From positions 25,960 to 89,959 of the forward strand of contig CANRNL010000003.1 of the NCBI GenBank assembly GCA_947631965.1: DNA of 64,000 bases, written 5' to 3'. Positions 17,247-27,223 of the stretch are shown piece after piece (position 1 is the stretch's first letter; each line of letters begins with the position of its first letter). The notes under the pieces are model-generated. The model worked only from the letters and a program-made list of their open reading frames with translations. It ran no database searches and was not told the DNA's origin. The translations under genes and the position numbers were made by a program. This DNA is from an uncultured Clostridia bacterium (lineage in GTDB: Bacteria > Bacillota > Clostridia > Monoglobales > Monoglobaceae).

Positions 17247-18698
17247 GTGACGCTTGAAAAGCTTCTTGAAAATGTGGACGTCGAGGAAGTAATCGGCGGG
17301 GGAAAAGTTAAGATTTCCGGACTGACTTTCAATTCTAAGGAGGTTGTCGCGGGCAATATTTTCATTTGCGTTTCGGGATTTAAAACGGACGGACATAAAT
17401 TTGCCGCGGACGCTGTGGAGGCGGGCGCGGTGGCGGTCGTTGCGGAAAAGGAACTTCCCGATTTGGAAGTGCCCGTGGTTATGGTCAAGGACACCCGTCT
17501 TGCCACCGCGCAGCTCGCGGCGGCGTTTTACGATTACCCGTTCAAGCGCTTCAAGCTGATAGGCGTGACCGGAACCAACGGAAAGACCACCTCCACTTAT
17601 CTTATAAAATCGATTTTGGAATCGCAGGGTAAGACGGTCGGGCTGATAGGTACAAATCAAAATATTATCGGCAACGAAATAATTCCCGCCAAGCATACCA
17701 CACCCGACTCGATAGAGCTTATGCAGCTTTTTAAGAAAATGGCGGACTTCGGAGCGGACTATGTGGTTATGGAGGTTTCCTCTCACTCGCTCGCGCTCGA
17801 AAGGGTGGCGGCGTGCGAATTTGACATCGCCGCGTTTACCAACATAACGCAGGACCACCTTGACTTCCACAAGACGATGGAAAACTACACCGAAGCCAAG
17901 GCTAAGCTGTTTAAAATGTGCAATATCGCGGTTGTAAATATCGACGACGAACATTCAAAGGTGATACTTGAGGCTTCTACCGCCGAAAAGACTCTCACAT
18001 TCGGAATAAAGAACGAGTGTGACATAAAAGCCGACAATATAGAGCTTCACGCCGAGGGCGCGTCGTTTGACGTTTTCTTTGACGACTGCGGCTATAAGTG
18101 CAGGATAGGTATACCGGGAGAATTTTCGGTCTATAACGCGCTGACCGCGCTAAGCTGCTGTATCGCGGCGGGCGTAGAGCCGAGGAAGGCGATAGACGCG
18201 CTTAAATATGCCGAGGGAGTAAAGGGCAGAGTGGAGGTAGTCAAGACCGACACCGACTATACCGTGATAATCGACTACGCGCATACGCCCGACGGACTTC
18301 TTAACGTAATTACTACGATACGCGGCTTCGCAAAGGGCAGAATTATCACCGTGTTCGGCTGCGGCGGCGACCGCGACAAGAGCAAACGTCCGAAGATGGG
18401 CAAGATAGCGGGCGAGCTGTCCGACTTCTGTGTTGTAACGAGCGACAATCCGCGAAGCGAGGAGCCGCTTGATATTATAAACGATATTCTGGTCGGCATA
18501 CGGGAAACCGACTGCGAATTTGTGGTGATAGAAAAAAGGTTTGAGGCTATCGAATACGCGCTTGACCACGCGGAGAAGGATGATATAATCCTGCTTGCGG
18601 GCAAGGGTCACGAAACATATCAGATATTAAAGGACAGGACAATAGACTTTGACGAGCGCGAAATCGTGACAAAGCTCACAAAAACAGAGATGAATTGA
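17247..18698 (+). CDS. murE: UDP-MurNAc-tripeptide synthetase, meso-diaminopimelate adding
   Basis: Cytoplasmic ATP-dependent ligase adding the third stem-peptide residue. 483 residues in the three Mur-ligase domains. The P-loop GTNGKTTSTY lies near residue 110, and HTTPDS and EVSSHSL follow. The specificity motif DNPRSEEP near residue 400 carries the DNPR signature of meso-DAP enzymes rather than the Lys type, so the wall is predicted to be DAP-based. GTG 17247 is 9 nt after GAGGAGG and gives a normal N-terminus; TTG 17223 precedes the ribosome site. Confidence 0.96.
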   Translation: MTLEKLLENVDVEEVIGGGKVKISGLTFNSKEVVAGNIFICVSGFKTDGHKFAADAVEAGAVAVVAEKELPDLEVPVVMVKDTRLATAQLAAAFYDYPFKRFKLIGVTGTNGKTTSTYLIKSILESQGKTVGLIGTNQNIIGNEIIPAKHTTPDSIELMQLFKKMADFGADYVVMEVSSHSLALERVAACEFDIAAFTNITQDHLDFHKTMENYTEAKAKLFKMCNIAVVNIDDEHSKVILEASTAEKTLTFGIKNECDIKADNIELHAEGASFDVFFDDCGYKCRIGIPGEFSVYNALTALSCCIAAGVEPRKAIDALKYAEGVKGRVEVVKTDTDYTVIIDYAHTPDGLLNVITTIRGFAKGRIITVFGCGGDRDKSKRPKMGKIAGELSDFCVVTSDNPRSEEPLDIINDILVGIRETDCEFVVIEKRFEAIEYALDHAEKDDIILLAGKGHETYQILKDRTIDFDEREIVTKLTKTEMN

Positions 18699-18739
18699 TT
18701 TTTCGACTGTGATTTAACGAAGAAAAGAGGACGGTATTT

Positions 18740-20113
18740 ATGGAATGGCGGCTTACATTAAAGCAGATTGCGGCGGCGTGCGGCGGTACGCTTAAAAACT
18801 GTTCGGAGGATGAAATAGTAAAAAGCGTTTCAAAGGACAGCCGAAGCGTGAGCGACGGCACGGTGTTTGTTGCGCTCAGAGGTACGCGCACAAACGGACA
18901 CCGCTTTATAAGGCAGGCGGTAGAGAGCGGCGCGGTATGCTGTGTCGCGGAGCGCGGCGGAGATTACGGAAATATGCCGGTGCTTGAGGTTGACGACTGT
19001 ATGGCGGCGCTCGGAGCGATAGCGGCGGCTTACCGCGACTGTTTTGATGTTTCGGTGGTCGCTGTTACCGGAAGCGTGGGCAAAACAGGCACAAAGGATA
19101 TGATTTCATCGGTTCTGTGCCAAAAATTCAAGACGCATAAAACAAAAGGGAACTTCAACAACGAAATCGGTCTGCCGCTTACGGTTTTCGACCTTACGAG
19201 CGATGACGATATTATGGTTTTGGAACTCGGAATGAGTGCGCGCGGCGAGATAAGCCGACTGACGAAGATAGCTCAGCCCGATACCGCCGTAATAACTAAT
19301 ATAGGTCACTCTCATATTGAAAAATTGGGGAGCCGAGAAAATATTATGAAGGCGAAGCTTGAAATTTTGGAGGGCTTATCCCCCGACGGAGAGCTTATTT
19401 TAAACGGGGACGACGATATGCTCTCGACGCTCGACGGCGTTCTCGACTGCGAAACCGTGTTCTACGGCATAGAAAACGACAGCTGCGACCTTTCGGCGCG
19501 AAATGTGAGACAGTATTCGGACAGCATTGATTTTGACATTAATTTTGACGGCAAAAAGTGGACCGTAACCGTAAACGTCCCCGGCATACATCACGTCTAC
19601 AACGCGCTCGCGGCAATTTTGGTGGGCATAAGATACAACGTGCCTATGGAAAAAATCATCAAGGGAATAAAAGAGTTTACGCCCGGCGAAATGCGTCAGA
19701 ACATAACCGAGCGCGGCAGATTTACCGTTATAAAGGACTACTACAACGCAAGTCCGGAGTCTATGCGCTCCGGACTTGACGTGCTTGTGTCCGCCGCGAC
19801 GGGCAGAAAGGTAGCGATTTTGGGCGATATGCTTGAAATGGGCAGCTTTTCGCGCGAGCTTCACAGAGACGTGGGCGGAGAGGTTTTCTCGCACGGCGTG
19901 GACTGCCTCGTGACCATAGGCGAAAACGCAAAGTATATCGCCGAGGGAGCCGTGGAGAGCGGCTTTGACGTATCCGAGACATATGTGTTTGAGAATAAAG
20001 CCGCCGCAAAGGAAAAGCTTCCCGAAATAATCAAGGACGGCGATTGCATACTGATAAAGGCGTCGCGCGGTATGGCGTTTGAAGAAATAGACGAGTTTTT
20101 AAGTAATATTTAA
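18740..20113 (+). CDS. murF: UDP-MurNAc-tripeptide:D-Ala-D-Ala ligase
   Basis: Adds D-Ala-D-Ala to the muramyl tripeptide. 457 residues with the Mur-ligase order: N-terminal UDP-binding part (SKDSRSVSDGTVFVALRG), P-loop VTGSVGKTGTKDMI near residue 115, central ELGMSARGEI, and C-terminal DYYNASPESM, which is typical of MurF. It lies 41 bp after murE and 12 bp before mraY, same strand. Confidence 0.96.
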   Translation: MEWRLTLKQIAAACGGTLKNCSEDEIVKSVSKDSRSVSDGTVFVALRGTRTNGHRFIRQAVESGAVCCVAERGGDYGNMPVLEVDDCMAALGAIAAAYRDCFDVSVVAVTGSVGKTGTKDMISSVLCQKFKTHKTKGNFNNEIGLPLTVFDLTSDDDIMVLELGMSARGEISRLTKIAQPDTAVITNIGHSHIEKLGSRENIMKAKLEILEGLSPDGELILNGDDDMLSTLDGVLDCETVFYGIENDSCDLSARNVRQYSDSIDFDINFDGKKWTVTVNVPGIHHVYNALAAILVGIRYNVPMEKIIKGIKEFTPGEMRQNITERGRFTVIKDYYNASPESMRSGLDVLVSAATGRKVAILGDMLEMGSFSRELHRDVGGEVFSHGVDCLVTIGENAKYIAEGAVESGFDVSETYVFENKAAAKEKLPEIIKDGDCILIKASRGMAFEEIDEFLSNI

Positions 20114-20125
20114 GGAGAAATTCAA

Positions 20126-21178
20126 ATGACAGCTTTAATTTTATGTGCGGCGGCGGCATTCGTGCTTGCGGCGCTTTTCGGAGTGATTTTTATACCGATA
20201 CTCCACAGGCTGAAATTCGGACAGGAAATACGCGAGATAGGTCCGTCGTGGCATAAAAACAAGTCGGGTACGCCGACAATGGGAGGAATTATATTTATCG
20301 CGGCGATAATAGTTGCCGTTGTTTTGTGCCGATGCGCGTTCAGGCTGTTCGGCGCGGATACCGTTTTCGGCGGTGTTAACATTGACTTTTCGCAGGCGGC
20401 GGCGGTTTTGCTGACCTCTCTCGGCTTCGGTGCGGTCGGTTTTATCGATGATTACATAAAGGTGGTAAAGAAGAGAAATCTCGGGCTTAACGAAAAGCAG
20501 AAGTTTCTTGCGCAGGCGGTTGTGGCTGTGCTGTTTACGGTTTGGGCATATTTTTACGCTCCGATGAAAAGCGAGATTTTTATTCCGTTTACCGATAAAA
20601 CGCTGCACCTTGGAATCTTGTATATACCGCTTGTGCTGTTTGTTATGCTCGGCGGCGTTAACAGCGTAAATTTAACCGACGGTCTTGACGGACTGGCGGC
20701 GTCGGTCACGGCGATAGTCTCGCTGTTTTTCTGCGCGGCGTTTATGCTCGCCGCGAATTTGTTTGGCGGTTTCGGCGGGGGCGAAGCGGGTCTGTTCTCC
20801 GAATCATATGCGGGTGGCGCGTTTTTTGCGGCGGCTCTTTTCGGCGGACTGCTGGGCTTTTTACTCTACAACAAATATCCCGCAAAGGTTTTTATGGGCG
20901 ACACCGGCTCGCTGTTTTTGGGCGGCGCGGTCGCTTCGATGGCGGTGGCTCTCGGAAATCCGCTCATTTTGATTTTGGTGGGCTTCGTATACATCTGCGA
21001 AACGCTTTCGGTTATAATTCAAGTCACTGTTTATAAAAAGACCGGCAAAAGAGTGTTTAAGATGAGCCCGCTGCATCATCATTTTGAGATGTGCGGCTGG
21101 AGCGAGAGAAAGGTGGTCGCGGTTTTTACCTTGGTCACCGTGATACTCTGCATCGCCGCATATTTTGCAATAGTTTAA
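20126..21178 (+). CDS. mraY: Phospho-MurNAc-pentapeptide transferase
   Basis: Makes lipid I on undecaprenyl phosphate in the cytoplasmic membrane. 350 residues and about ten hydrophobic segments. It contains the Mg-binding FIDDYIKVVKKRNLGL, the NLTDGLDGLA signature, and the C-terminal MSPLHHHFE histidine motif. AAGGAG lies 8 nt before the ATG. Flanked by murF and ftsW; murD, often found here, is absent. Confidence 0.97.
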   Translation: MTALILCAAAAFVLAALFGVIFIPILHRLKFGQEIREIGPSWHKNKSGTPTMGGIIFIAAIIVAVVLCRCAFRLFGADTVFGGVNIDFSQAAAVLLTSLGFGAVGFIDDYIKVVKKRNLGLNEKQKFLAQAVVAVLFTVWAYFYAPMKSEIFIPFTDKTLHLGILYIPLVLFVMLGGVNSVNLTDGLDGLAASVTAIVSLFFCAAFMLAANLFGGFGGGEAGLFSESYAGGAFFAAALFGGLLGFLLYNKYPAKVFMGDTGSLFLGGAVASMAVALGNPLILILVGFVYICETLSVIIQVTVYKKTGKRVFKMSPLHHHFEMCGWSERKVVAVFTLVTVILCIAAYFAIV

Positions 21179-21196
21179 AATACAGGAGGATATTAT

Positions 21197-22363
21197 ATGG
21201 CTCGTACATATGCGTTCCGTGTAAAAGAACAAAAGGCAAAAGATAAAAATACGCCCGCGTTAAACAGAGCGCACGCGGTAGACTATCCGCTTTTGGCTGT
21301 AGCCATAGCGCTTTTGGCGTTCGGGCTTATAATGGTATACAGTGCGAGCAGCCCCTCCGCGTATATATATCAAAAGGGTGACAGCGCGTATTATTTCAAG
21401 TATCAGTTTATATGGGCTGTTATCGGCGTGGTTGCGATGGTGTTTATGATTTTTTATGACTATCGGAACCTGAGCAAGCATATAATTTTGATTACCGTGG
21501 TTTGTCTTTCGCTTTTGATTGCGGTGCTGATACCCGGAGTAGGCGTTAAATTAAACGGTGCGCGCCGCTGGATAAACCTTGGCATTACCACGTTTCAGGC
21601 GGACGAGGCGGCGAAGCTCGGCGTAATACTTCTGCTGTCGCACAGCCTTGCAAAAAATTATCCCCGCCTGGAAAAATTTTGGAAAGGTTTGTTTCCGTAT
21701 CTTATGCTCGTGGGCGCGTTCGATGCGCTTATAGTATTGGAGCCTCATAACAGCTGTGTGCTTATAATAACGCTTACATCCGGAGTGATTCTGATTGCGG
21801 CGGGTGCGAAGATAAAGCATTTTGTCGGGATAGCAGCACCTGTGCTTGTCGGCGCGGCTATTATGGTAATGATTCAGCCGTATGTGCTTCAGCGAGTGTT
21901 CACGTTCTTAGACCCGTGGTCGGATACGCAGGGAACGGGCTATCAGATAATTCAGTCGCTTTACGCCATAGGTTCGGGCGGAATACTCGGACTGGGTCTT
22001 GGAAAGAGCCGTCAGAAATTTTTGTTTATTCCCGAACCTCAGAACGACTTTATATTTTCAATCCTCGCCGAGGAGCTTGGACTTATCGGCGTTATATTGG
22101 TGATAGTGCTGTTTATGATATTCATTTACAGAGGCATAAAGATTGCAAGGCACGCGCCCGACCTGTTCGGCACTCTTACCGCGACGGGCATTACGTCTAT
22201 GATTGCGATTCAAGTAATACTGAATATTGCGGTTGTAACCTCGTCAATGCCGGTTACGGGCATACCGCTTCCGTTCTTCAGCTACGGAGGAACGGCGCTG
22301 CTCTTTAACTTCATAGAGGTTGGAATATTGCTGAGTATATCGCGCTACACAAAGCCGATTTAA
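21197..22363 (+). CDS. ftsW: SEDS-family glycosyltransferase (FtsW/SpoVE type)
   Basis: Polymerises lipid II into glycan strands together with a class B PBP. 388 residues, about ten membrane segments. It contains YSASSPSAYI, GARRWINLG, the FIPEPQNDFIFSILAEELG motif and the C-terminal FFSYGGTALLF, all SEDS hallmarks. AGGAGG lies before the ATG, 18 bp after mraY. FtsW versus SpoVE cannot be separated from sequence alone; the dcw position with SpoVD fits either. Confidence 0.94.
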   Translation: MARTYAFRVKEQKAKDKNTPALNRAHAVDYPLLAVAIALLAFGLIMVYSASSPSAYIYQKGDSAYYFKYQFIWAVIGVVAMVFMIFYDYRNLSKHIILITVVCLSLLIAVLIPGVGVKLNGARRWINLGITTFQADEAAKLGVILLLSHSLAKNYPRLEKFWKGLFPYLMLVGAFDALIVLEPHNSCVLIITLTSGVILIAAGAKIKHFVGIAAPVLVGAAIMVMIQPYVLQRVFTFLDPWSDTQGTGYQIIQSLYAIGSGGILGLGLGKSRQKFLFIPEPQNDFIFSILAEELGLIGVILVIVLFMIFIYRGIKIARHAPDLFGTLTATGITSMIAIQVILNIAVVTSSMPVTGIPLPFFSYGGTALLFNFIEVGILLSISRYTKPI

Positions 22364-22437
22364 TATATTTGAGCGTTAACGGATATTGCGTTTAATAACT
22401 TTCTGTGCCGCCGCGAGGCGGCGGAATGGAGCTTTTT

Positions 22438-23541
22438 ATGAGGATATTGTTTGCGGGCGGAGGTACTGCGGGACATATCAACCCCGCGATAGCGGTTGCG
22501 GATTTTGCGCGTTCGCGTGACAAGGACTGCGAAATTTTATTTGTCGGCACACGGGAGGGAATGGAAAGTGATTTTGTCCCCCGACGCGGCTATGACATAG
22601 AGTATATAAAAATACACGGATTTGAAAGGCGGTTCGAGCTTCAAAACTTCAAAAATTTTGTCGAACTGCCGCTCAGCATACGGGATTCAAAGAGGATAGT
22701 GAAAAGGTTCAAGCCCGACGTTGTCCTCGGAACGGGCGGCTATGTGTCGGGTCCCGTTGTATATGCGGCGGCGCGGCTCAAAGTGCCAACTGTGATACAC
22801 GAGTCAAACGGGTTCCCCGGAATTACGACGCGTATATCGGCTCGTTTTGCCGACGTGGTTGCGCTCGGAATTGACGGCGCTCAGGAACACATAAAGAAAT
22901 ATAAGAAAATTGCGGTAACCGGCAATCCGGTTCGCCCGTCGATAATAGCGACAAATACATTTGAGGCAAGGCGTAAATTGGGGCTTGACGACAGACCGTT
23001 TATACTCGCGTTCGGCGGAAGTCTGGGCGCGCGTGATTTCAACGCCGCGTTTGCCGATTGGATATGCCGAGAGGCGGGGCGCGGAAGGTACCAGGTCTTG
23101 ATGGGAACGGGAAAGAACAATCAGTACAATTCGGTGCTGGAGAGGATAAAGTCAAACGGGCTTGACCTTGAAAAGTATCCGGATATACGGGTTTCGGAGT
23201 ACATATATGATATGGATATTGCGCTGAACGCCGCCGATTTGGTGGTGTCGCGCGCGGGAAGCACGATAAGCGAGCTGACGGCGGCGGGAAAGCCCGCCGT
23301 GCTTGTACCGTCGCCGTATGTGGCGGGAAATCATCAGATGTATAACGCCAAGGCGATGGAAAAGGCGGGAGCGGCGGTCATAGTGACCGAGGATAAGCTC
23401 ACGGCGGAGACGCTCGGCTCGGCGATAGACGGAATTTTGGAAAACAGGGAAACGCTCCTTAAAATGAGGGCTTCGTCCGAAAAACTCGGAATAAAGAACG
23501 CTGCTGAACGTATTTTTGACGTTATGAAAGGATTGATGTAG
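22438..23541 (+). CDS. murG: Lipid II-forming GlcNAc transferase
   Basis: Transfers GlcNAc to lipid I on the inner face of the membrane. 367 residues, GT-B fold. It contains the N-terminal GGGTAGHINPAIAVA loop, GTGGYVSGPVVYAA, HESNGFPG, AFGGSLGARDFN, and SRAGSTISELTAAGKPAVLVP for UDP-GlcNAc binding. Start: ATG 22438 is 6 nt after GGAG; ATG 22426 would add four residues. A GC hairpin (22408-22423) without a T-tract lies just upstream of the ribosome site and could affect translation. Confidence 0.96.
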   Translation: MRILFAGGGTAGHINPAIAVADFARSRDKDCEILFVGTREGMESDFVPRRGYDIEYIKIHGFERRFELQNFKNFVELPLSIRDSKRIVKRFKPDVVLGTGGYVSGPVVYAAARLKVPTVIHESNGFPGITTRISARFADVVALGIDGAQEHIKKYKKIAVTGNPVRPSIIATNTFEARRKLGLDDRPFILAFGGSLGARDFNAAFADWICREAGRGRYQVLMGTGKNNQYNSVLERIKSNGLDLEKYPDIRVSEYIYDMDIALNAADLVVSRAGSTISELTAAGKPAVLVPSPYVAGNHQMYNAKAMEKAGAAVIVTEDKLTAETLGSAIDGILENRETLLKMRASSEKLGIKNAAERIFDVMKGLM

Positions 23542-23619
23542 AAGAACACACTTTTCGGTTGCGGCATAATATATGTATATATTTACATATTGCTTGCGGC
23601 AATTTCGGAGGTGTGTTAC

Positions 23620-24882
23620 TTGGATAAATTGATTGTAAACGGCGGCAGACGGCTGGACGGGAAAATACGCGTCCACGGCGCGAAAAATTCGGTTCTGCCG
23701 ATACTCGCCGCCACAATTCTTTGCGAGGATGAGTGTGTGATACGCGACTGTCCCGACCTTTCGGACGTGAAAAGCGCGTTTGAAATAATAGAGTGTCTGG
23801 GCGGAAGCGTCGGATATGATGCGGAGGAACGCACGGCGTACATAGATACAAGAAATATATGTCGGTTTGAAATTCCCGACCGCCTTATGCGCGAGATGCG
23901 CTCGTCGGTTATGTTCCTCGGTGCAATCATAGCGCGTATGCGCCGCGCCGACATAAGCTATCCGGGCGGCTGTGAGCTGGGAGCGCGCCCGATAGACCTG
24001 CATCTTAAAGCGTTTCGCCAGATGGGGGTCAAAATAACCGAGCTGTACGGGCATATAAAATGCTGTGCGGACGACATAAAGCCGCAGAGAATAAATCTGC
24101 TCCTGCCCAGCGTGGGAGCTACCGAAAACATAATGCTTCTCAGCGCCACCGCGAACGGCACGACCGTAATTTCAAACGCGGCGCGCGAACCCGAAATAGC
24201 GGATTTGCAGAGATTTTTAAACGCTCTCGGCGCGGATGTTTCGGGCGCGGGAACCGAGGAAATAGTGATACGCGGAGTAAAAAAGCTCCGCGCGGCACAG
24301 CACCGTATAATACCCGACAGAATTGCCGCGGCTACATATATGTGCGCGGCGGCGGCGTGCGGCGGAGACATTTTGCTTGAAAATGTGTGCGCGGAGCATA
24401 TACGAATAGTTATCTCTATGCTTGAGGACGCGGGCTGTAAAATAACCGTAAACGGCGATACGCTCAGAATAACGCGAGGCGAGCATCTCTTCTCTATCGA
24501 CAGAGTAAAGACCCTGCCCTATCCGGGCTTTCCGACAGATGCGCAGGCGCCGTTTATGGCGGCTATGTGTATGGCGGCGGGTACTACAATGTTTATCGAA
24601 ACCATATTTGAAAACCGCTTCAAGCACGTTGGCGAGCTTTTGCGTATGGGCGCGGATATTAAGATTGACGGACGCGTCGCGGTGGTACACGGAAACGGCG
24701 GACTGCTCGGCGCACCTGTTACGGCGGCGGATTTGCGCGGCGGAGCGGCGCTCACCGCGGCGGCGCTTGCGGCGCGGGGACAGAGCGAGATTTACGGAAT
24801 ATCGTATATCGACAGGGGCTATGAGAGTATAGAGAGCGCGTTTTCGCGTTTGGGCGGAGATGTGATAAGAGTATCGGAGTAA
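23620..24882 (+). CDS. murA: UDP-GlcNAc 1-carboxyvinyltransferase
   Basis: First committed step of peptidoglycan synthesis, the target of fosfomycin. 420 residues. It has the N-terminal GGRRLDGKIRVHGAKNSVLPILAA and the loop PGGCELGARPIDLH with catalytic Cys118, so it should be fosfomycin-sensitive by that criterion (resistant forms carry Asp). TTG 23620 lies 8 nt after GGAGG; no ATG is available near the conserved N-terminus. It sits in the place often occupied by murB or murC. Confidence 0.95.
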   Translation: MDKLIVNGGRRLDGKIRVHGAKNSVLPILAATILCEDECVIRDCPDLSDVKSAFEIIECLGGSVGYDAEERTAYIDTRNICRFEIPDRLMREMRSSVMFLGAIIARMRRADISYPGGCELGARPIDLHLKAFRQMGVKITELYGHIKCCADDIKPQRINLLLPSVGATENIMLLSATANGTTVISNAAREPEIADLQRFLNALGADVSGAGTEEIVIRGVKKLRAAQHRIIPDRIAAATYMCAAAACGGDILLENVCAEHIRIVISMLEDAGCKITVNGDTLRITRGEHLFSIDRVKTLPYPGFPTDAQAPFMAAMCMAAGTTMFIETIFENRFKHVGELLRMGADIKIDGRVAVVHGNGGLLGAPVTAADLRGGAALTAAALAARGQSEIYGISYIDRGYESIESAFSRLGGDVIRVSE

Positions 24883-24897
24883 GCACAGGAAAAAGGA

Positions 24898-25821
24898 ATG
24901 ATAGTTGTGACACAAACGAAAATGAGCAAAAGTCAGGCGAGAAGAAGAAAGGCTTTTAAGCGCAGACTGCAAATATTCGCAATACTTGCGGTACTGCTCG
25001 GTATTGCCGCGTTTATATTTTTCGCTCCGTTTTTCAATATAAGCGGAGTGGTTGTAGTGCGCTCGGACGTCTACAGCGACTACAAAATATCGGACGACGA
25101 AATAATTGCGGCGAGCGGTATTCAAATCGGCAAAAATATTTTTGCGACGAATATTACAAACGCCGAAAAGGCGATAATGTCAATCCCGTATGCCAAAAGT
25201 GCGGACGTGAGGCGCGTTTTTCCGAATAAAATAAAAATTACATTCGGCGAGGCGCAAAGCGCGGCGTACGTTAAGTGCGACGGGGGATATGCTCTTATAA
25301 GTATGGACGGCAGAATATTGGAGCTTGCCGAAAATCCCGACGATTATGCGGCGGCTCGGCTTGAAGGCTTTGAGGTTGTGGACGCGAAAGTGGGCGAGCA
25401 AATTCCGACAGACGGCAATCCCGTATTTGCGGCGGCTCTCAATCTTATGGAGCTGCTTTACGAGAACGACCTGCTCGGAAAAACCGCGAGTATAGATACT
25501 TCGGATTTGAATAATATGGAAGTAATGCTCGGCGACAGGATGCAGATACTGCTCGGCGATGACGACGATATGGATTACAGAATAAAATTTATCAAAAAGG
25601 TCATAGACGAAAAACTGTCGCCCTACGAGAGCGTGACGCTCGACTACCGTGCCGCGGATTTGTCGGTAAGGAGCTATAAGCCCGAAGAAAAACCCACCGC
25701 AGACCCCGACAGCAGCGAGGACCCCGACAGCACTGAAAATCCCGACGGCAGCGAAAATCCCGACAGCACCGCAAGCCCCGACAGCGGCGATAAGGGCGGC
25801 TCGGAAGGAGGCGGCGAGTAA
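24898..25821 (+). CDS. ftsQ: FtsQ/DivIB division protein with POTRA domain
   Basis: A 307-residue bitopic divisome protein. It has a basic cytoplasmic start, a membrane helix at about residues 26-46, a POTRA domain beginning FFNISGVVVVRSD and running to the VRRVFPNKIKITFGEAQSAAYV strand, then the beta domain. The C-terminal ~45 residues are a low-complexity tail of repeated D/S/T/E-N-P-D-S units. It scaffolds FtsL and FtsW/PBP. ATG 24898 has AGGA 7 nt upstream; GTG 24907 with its own AAGGA is an alternative. Confidence 0.9.
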   Translation: MIVVTQTKMSKSQARRRKAFKRRLQIFAILAVLLGIAAFIFFAPFFNISGVVVVRSDVYSDYKISDDEIIAASGIQIGKNIFATNITNAEKAIMSIPYAKSADVRRVFPNKIKITFGEAQSAAYVKCDGGYALISMDGRILELAENPDDYAAARLEGFEVVDAKVGEQIPTDGNPVFAAALNLMELLYENDLLGKTASIDTSDLNNMEVMLGDRMQILLGDDDDMDYRIKFIKKVIDEKLSPYESVTLDYRAADLSVRSYKPEEKPTADPDSSEDPDSTENPDGSENPDSTASPDSGDKGGSEGGGE

Positions 25822-25826
25822 TCGAG

Positions 25827-26579
25827 ATGTTTAAGAAATATAAATTTCAGCTTCCGATGGCGTTTGTGGTTATGGTGCTTAGCTTTACGATATGCTGGCA
25901 GATAAAAGGAGTACATAACGCGGCGGGTGAAACCGAACTTTCATCGAGAGTTGATACGCTTACGACAGAGCTGAAAAGCGAGATGGACAAAAACGAGGGC
26001 TTGAGCGCTGAAAATCAGGAGCTTAAAACTCAAATCGAGAATTACAGGCAGCAGCTTTCGGCGGAGGAAAACAACTCGGATGAACTTCTGCGCGCCGACC
26101 TCGGTAAGACCGAAATGTTTGCGGGACTTACCGACGTCGCAGGGAGCGGCATAATCATTGAGATTAAGGACGCGTCAAATGTGCAGAGCGGCACTGTGGA
26201 TGGCTTTGTTATGGACAAAAACTTCGGAATAGTCCACGACGACCAGCTTTTGATGTTTTTAAACGAGCTTCGCGCGTCGGGCGCGGAGGCTCTCTCGCTG
26301 AACGACGAGCGGATTATCGCGACAAGCGAAATAAGGTGCGCGGGTCCGACCGTCAGCGTAAACAATACAAAATGCGCCGCTCCGTTTGTGATTCGCGCGA
26401 TAGGGGACCCGGATACGCTTGAGAGCGCGCTGAGAATTACGGGCGGCGCGATAGACCAGGTGGGTCTTTACGGCATAGAGGTAACGATAAAACGTGACAG
26501 CAACGTAAGAATAGGCAAGTACACGGGCGCGACGACGTTTAAGTACGCGTCGGCGGCAGAGGAGGCGGCGGAAAAATGA
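25827..26579 (+). CDS. DUF881 family protein (YlxW/YlxX type)
   Basis: A 250-residue protein with one N-terminal membrane anchor (residues about 8-25), a coiled coil (about 40-80) and a DUF881 domain from about 95 to 235, with GIIIEIKDAS, ALSLNDERI and APFVIRAIGDP. DUF881 proteins lie between ftsQ/divIB and sbp/ftsZ in many Firmicutes and are presumed cell-envelope or division factors of unknown mechanism. It lies 5 bp after ftsQ and overlaps sbp by 4 bp. Confidence 0.92.
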   Translation: MFKKYKFQLPMAFVVMVLSFTICWQIKGVHNAAGETELSSRVDTLTTELKSEMDKNEGLSAENQELKTQIENYRQQLSAEENNSDELLRADLGKTEMFAGLTDVAGSGIIIEIKDASNVQSGTVDGFVMDKNFGIVHDDQLLMFLNELRASGAEALSLNDERIIATSEIRCAGPTVSVNNTKCAAPFVIRAIGDPDTLESALRITGGAIDQVGLYGIEVTIKRDSNVRIGKYTGATTFKYASAAEEAAEK

Positions 26580-26959
26580 TTTTGGTTATAGCTGTTTTGA
26601 TAGGCGTGTCCGCGGCTCTGCTTATACCGTACGGTCTGAGCAGCGACCAAATGATTTATATTGCGGTCGGAATCATAGCCGCGCTCGACACTGTTTTCGG
26701 CGGTACGCGGGCAAGACTGGCGGGTAGCTTTAACCTATGTGTTTTTATAAGCGGATTTTTCGCAAACTCGGCTTTGGCAATACTTTTGACGTACATAGGC
26801 AGCAAGCTCGGCGTGAATCTGTCGCTTGCGGTAATCGTGGCTTTCGGCGTGAGGATTTTTAACAATTTCTCAGGTATAAGGCATATACTGCTCGACAGAT
26901 ATATGCAAAAGAGGAACGGCGGCTCCGAGACTTCCGAAAACGCGCCGCAAAAGGAGTAG
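26576..26959 (+). CDS. sbp: Small basic protein Sbp (DUF1290)
   Basis: A 127-residue membrane protein with three to four hydrophobic helices. The core (IPYGLSSDQMIYIAVGIIAALDTVFGG, then SGFFANSALAILLTYIGSKLGV) matches the DUF1290/Sbp family found upstream of ftsZ in Firmicutes. Its start overlaps the DUF881 stop by 4 bp (ATGA), indicating coupling. The hydrophilic C-terminal tail is unremarkable. Function is unknown; it is the last gene before the ftsZ promoter. Confidence 0.92.
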   Translation: MILVIAVLIGVSAALLIPYGLSSDQMIYIAVGIIAALDTVFGGTRARLAGSFNLCVFISGFFANSALAILLTYIGSKLGVNLSLAVIVAFGVRIFNNFSGIRHILLDRYMQKRNGGSETSENAPQKE

Positions 26960-27035
26960 GTTTGGAAGATAATGTGTTTCTGTAATGAAAATGTAACATT
27001 TCTGAAACATTTTTGAAATTTTTTGAAATTATGTA

Positions 27036-27064
27036 TTTACAATGAAAAAAAATAGTGTTATAAT
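27036..27064 (+). promoter_or_regulatory. Promoter of ftsZ (distal)
   Basis: TTTACA (27036-27041), 17-nt spacer, TATAAT (27059-27064). It gives a leader of about 150 nt. FtsZ can thus be made independently of the upstream operon. No terminator separates sbp from this promoter. Confidence 0.75.
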
Positions 27065-27155
27065 GAACTGTGATGATTTTAAAATGTCGAAATATGAGGA
27101 GAGTTGTACGCTGCGGCGAACGCGCACCGCGTTTTCGAGGCGGGACAAGCTTCAC

Positions 27156-27185
27156 TTGACTTTTAAGAACGGTTTGTTGTAATAC
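27156..27185 (+). promoter_or_regulatory. Possible second, proximal ftsZ promoter
   Basis: TTGACT (27156-27161), 18-nt spacer, TAATAC (27180-27185), about 40 bp before the ftsZ start. The -10 is poor, so this is tentative. Confidence 0.35.
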
Positions 27186-27223
27186 TCAACAATATTCAGT
27201 AATAATGGAGGAGGAAAAGGACA

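Noticed and set aside
15717..17954. 745-codon open frame on the minus strand under spoVD and murE
   Set aside because: Antisense shadow of two strongly conserved genes, with low-complexity basic composition and no ribosome site or family motif.
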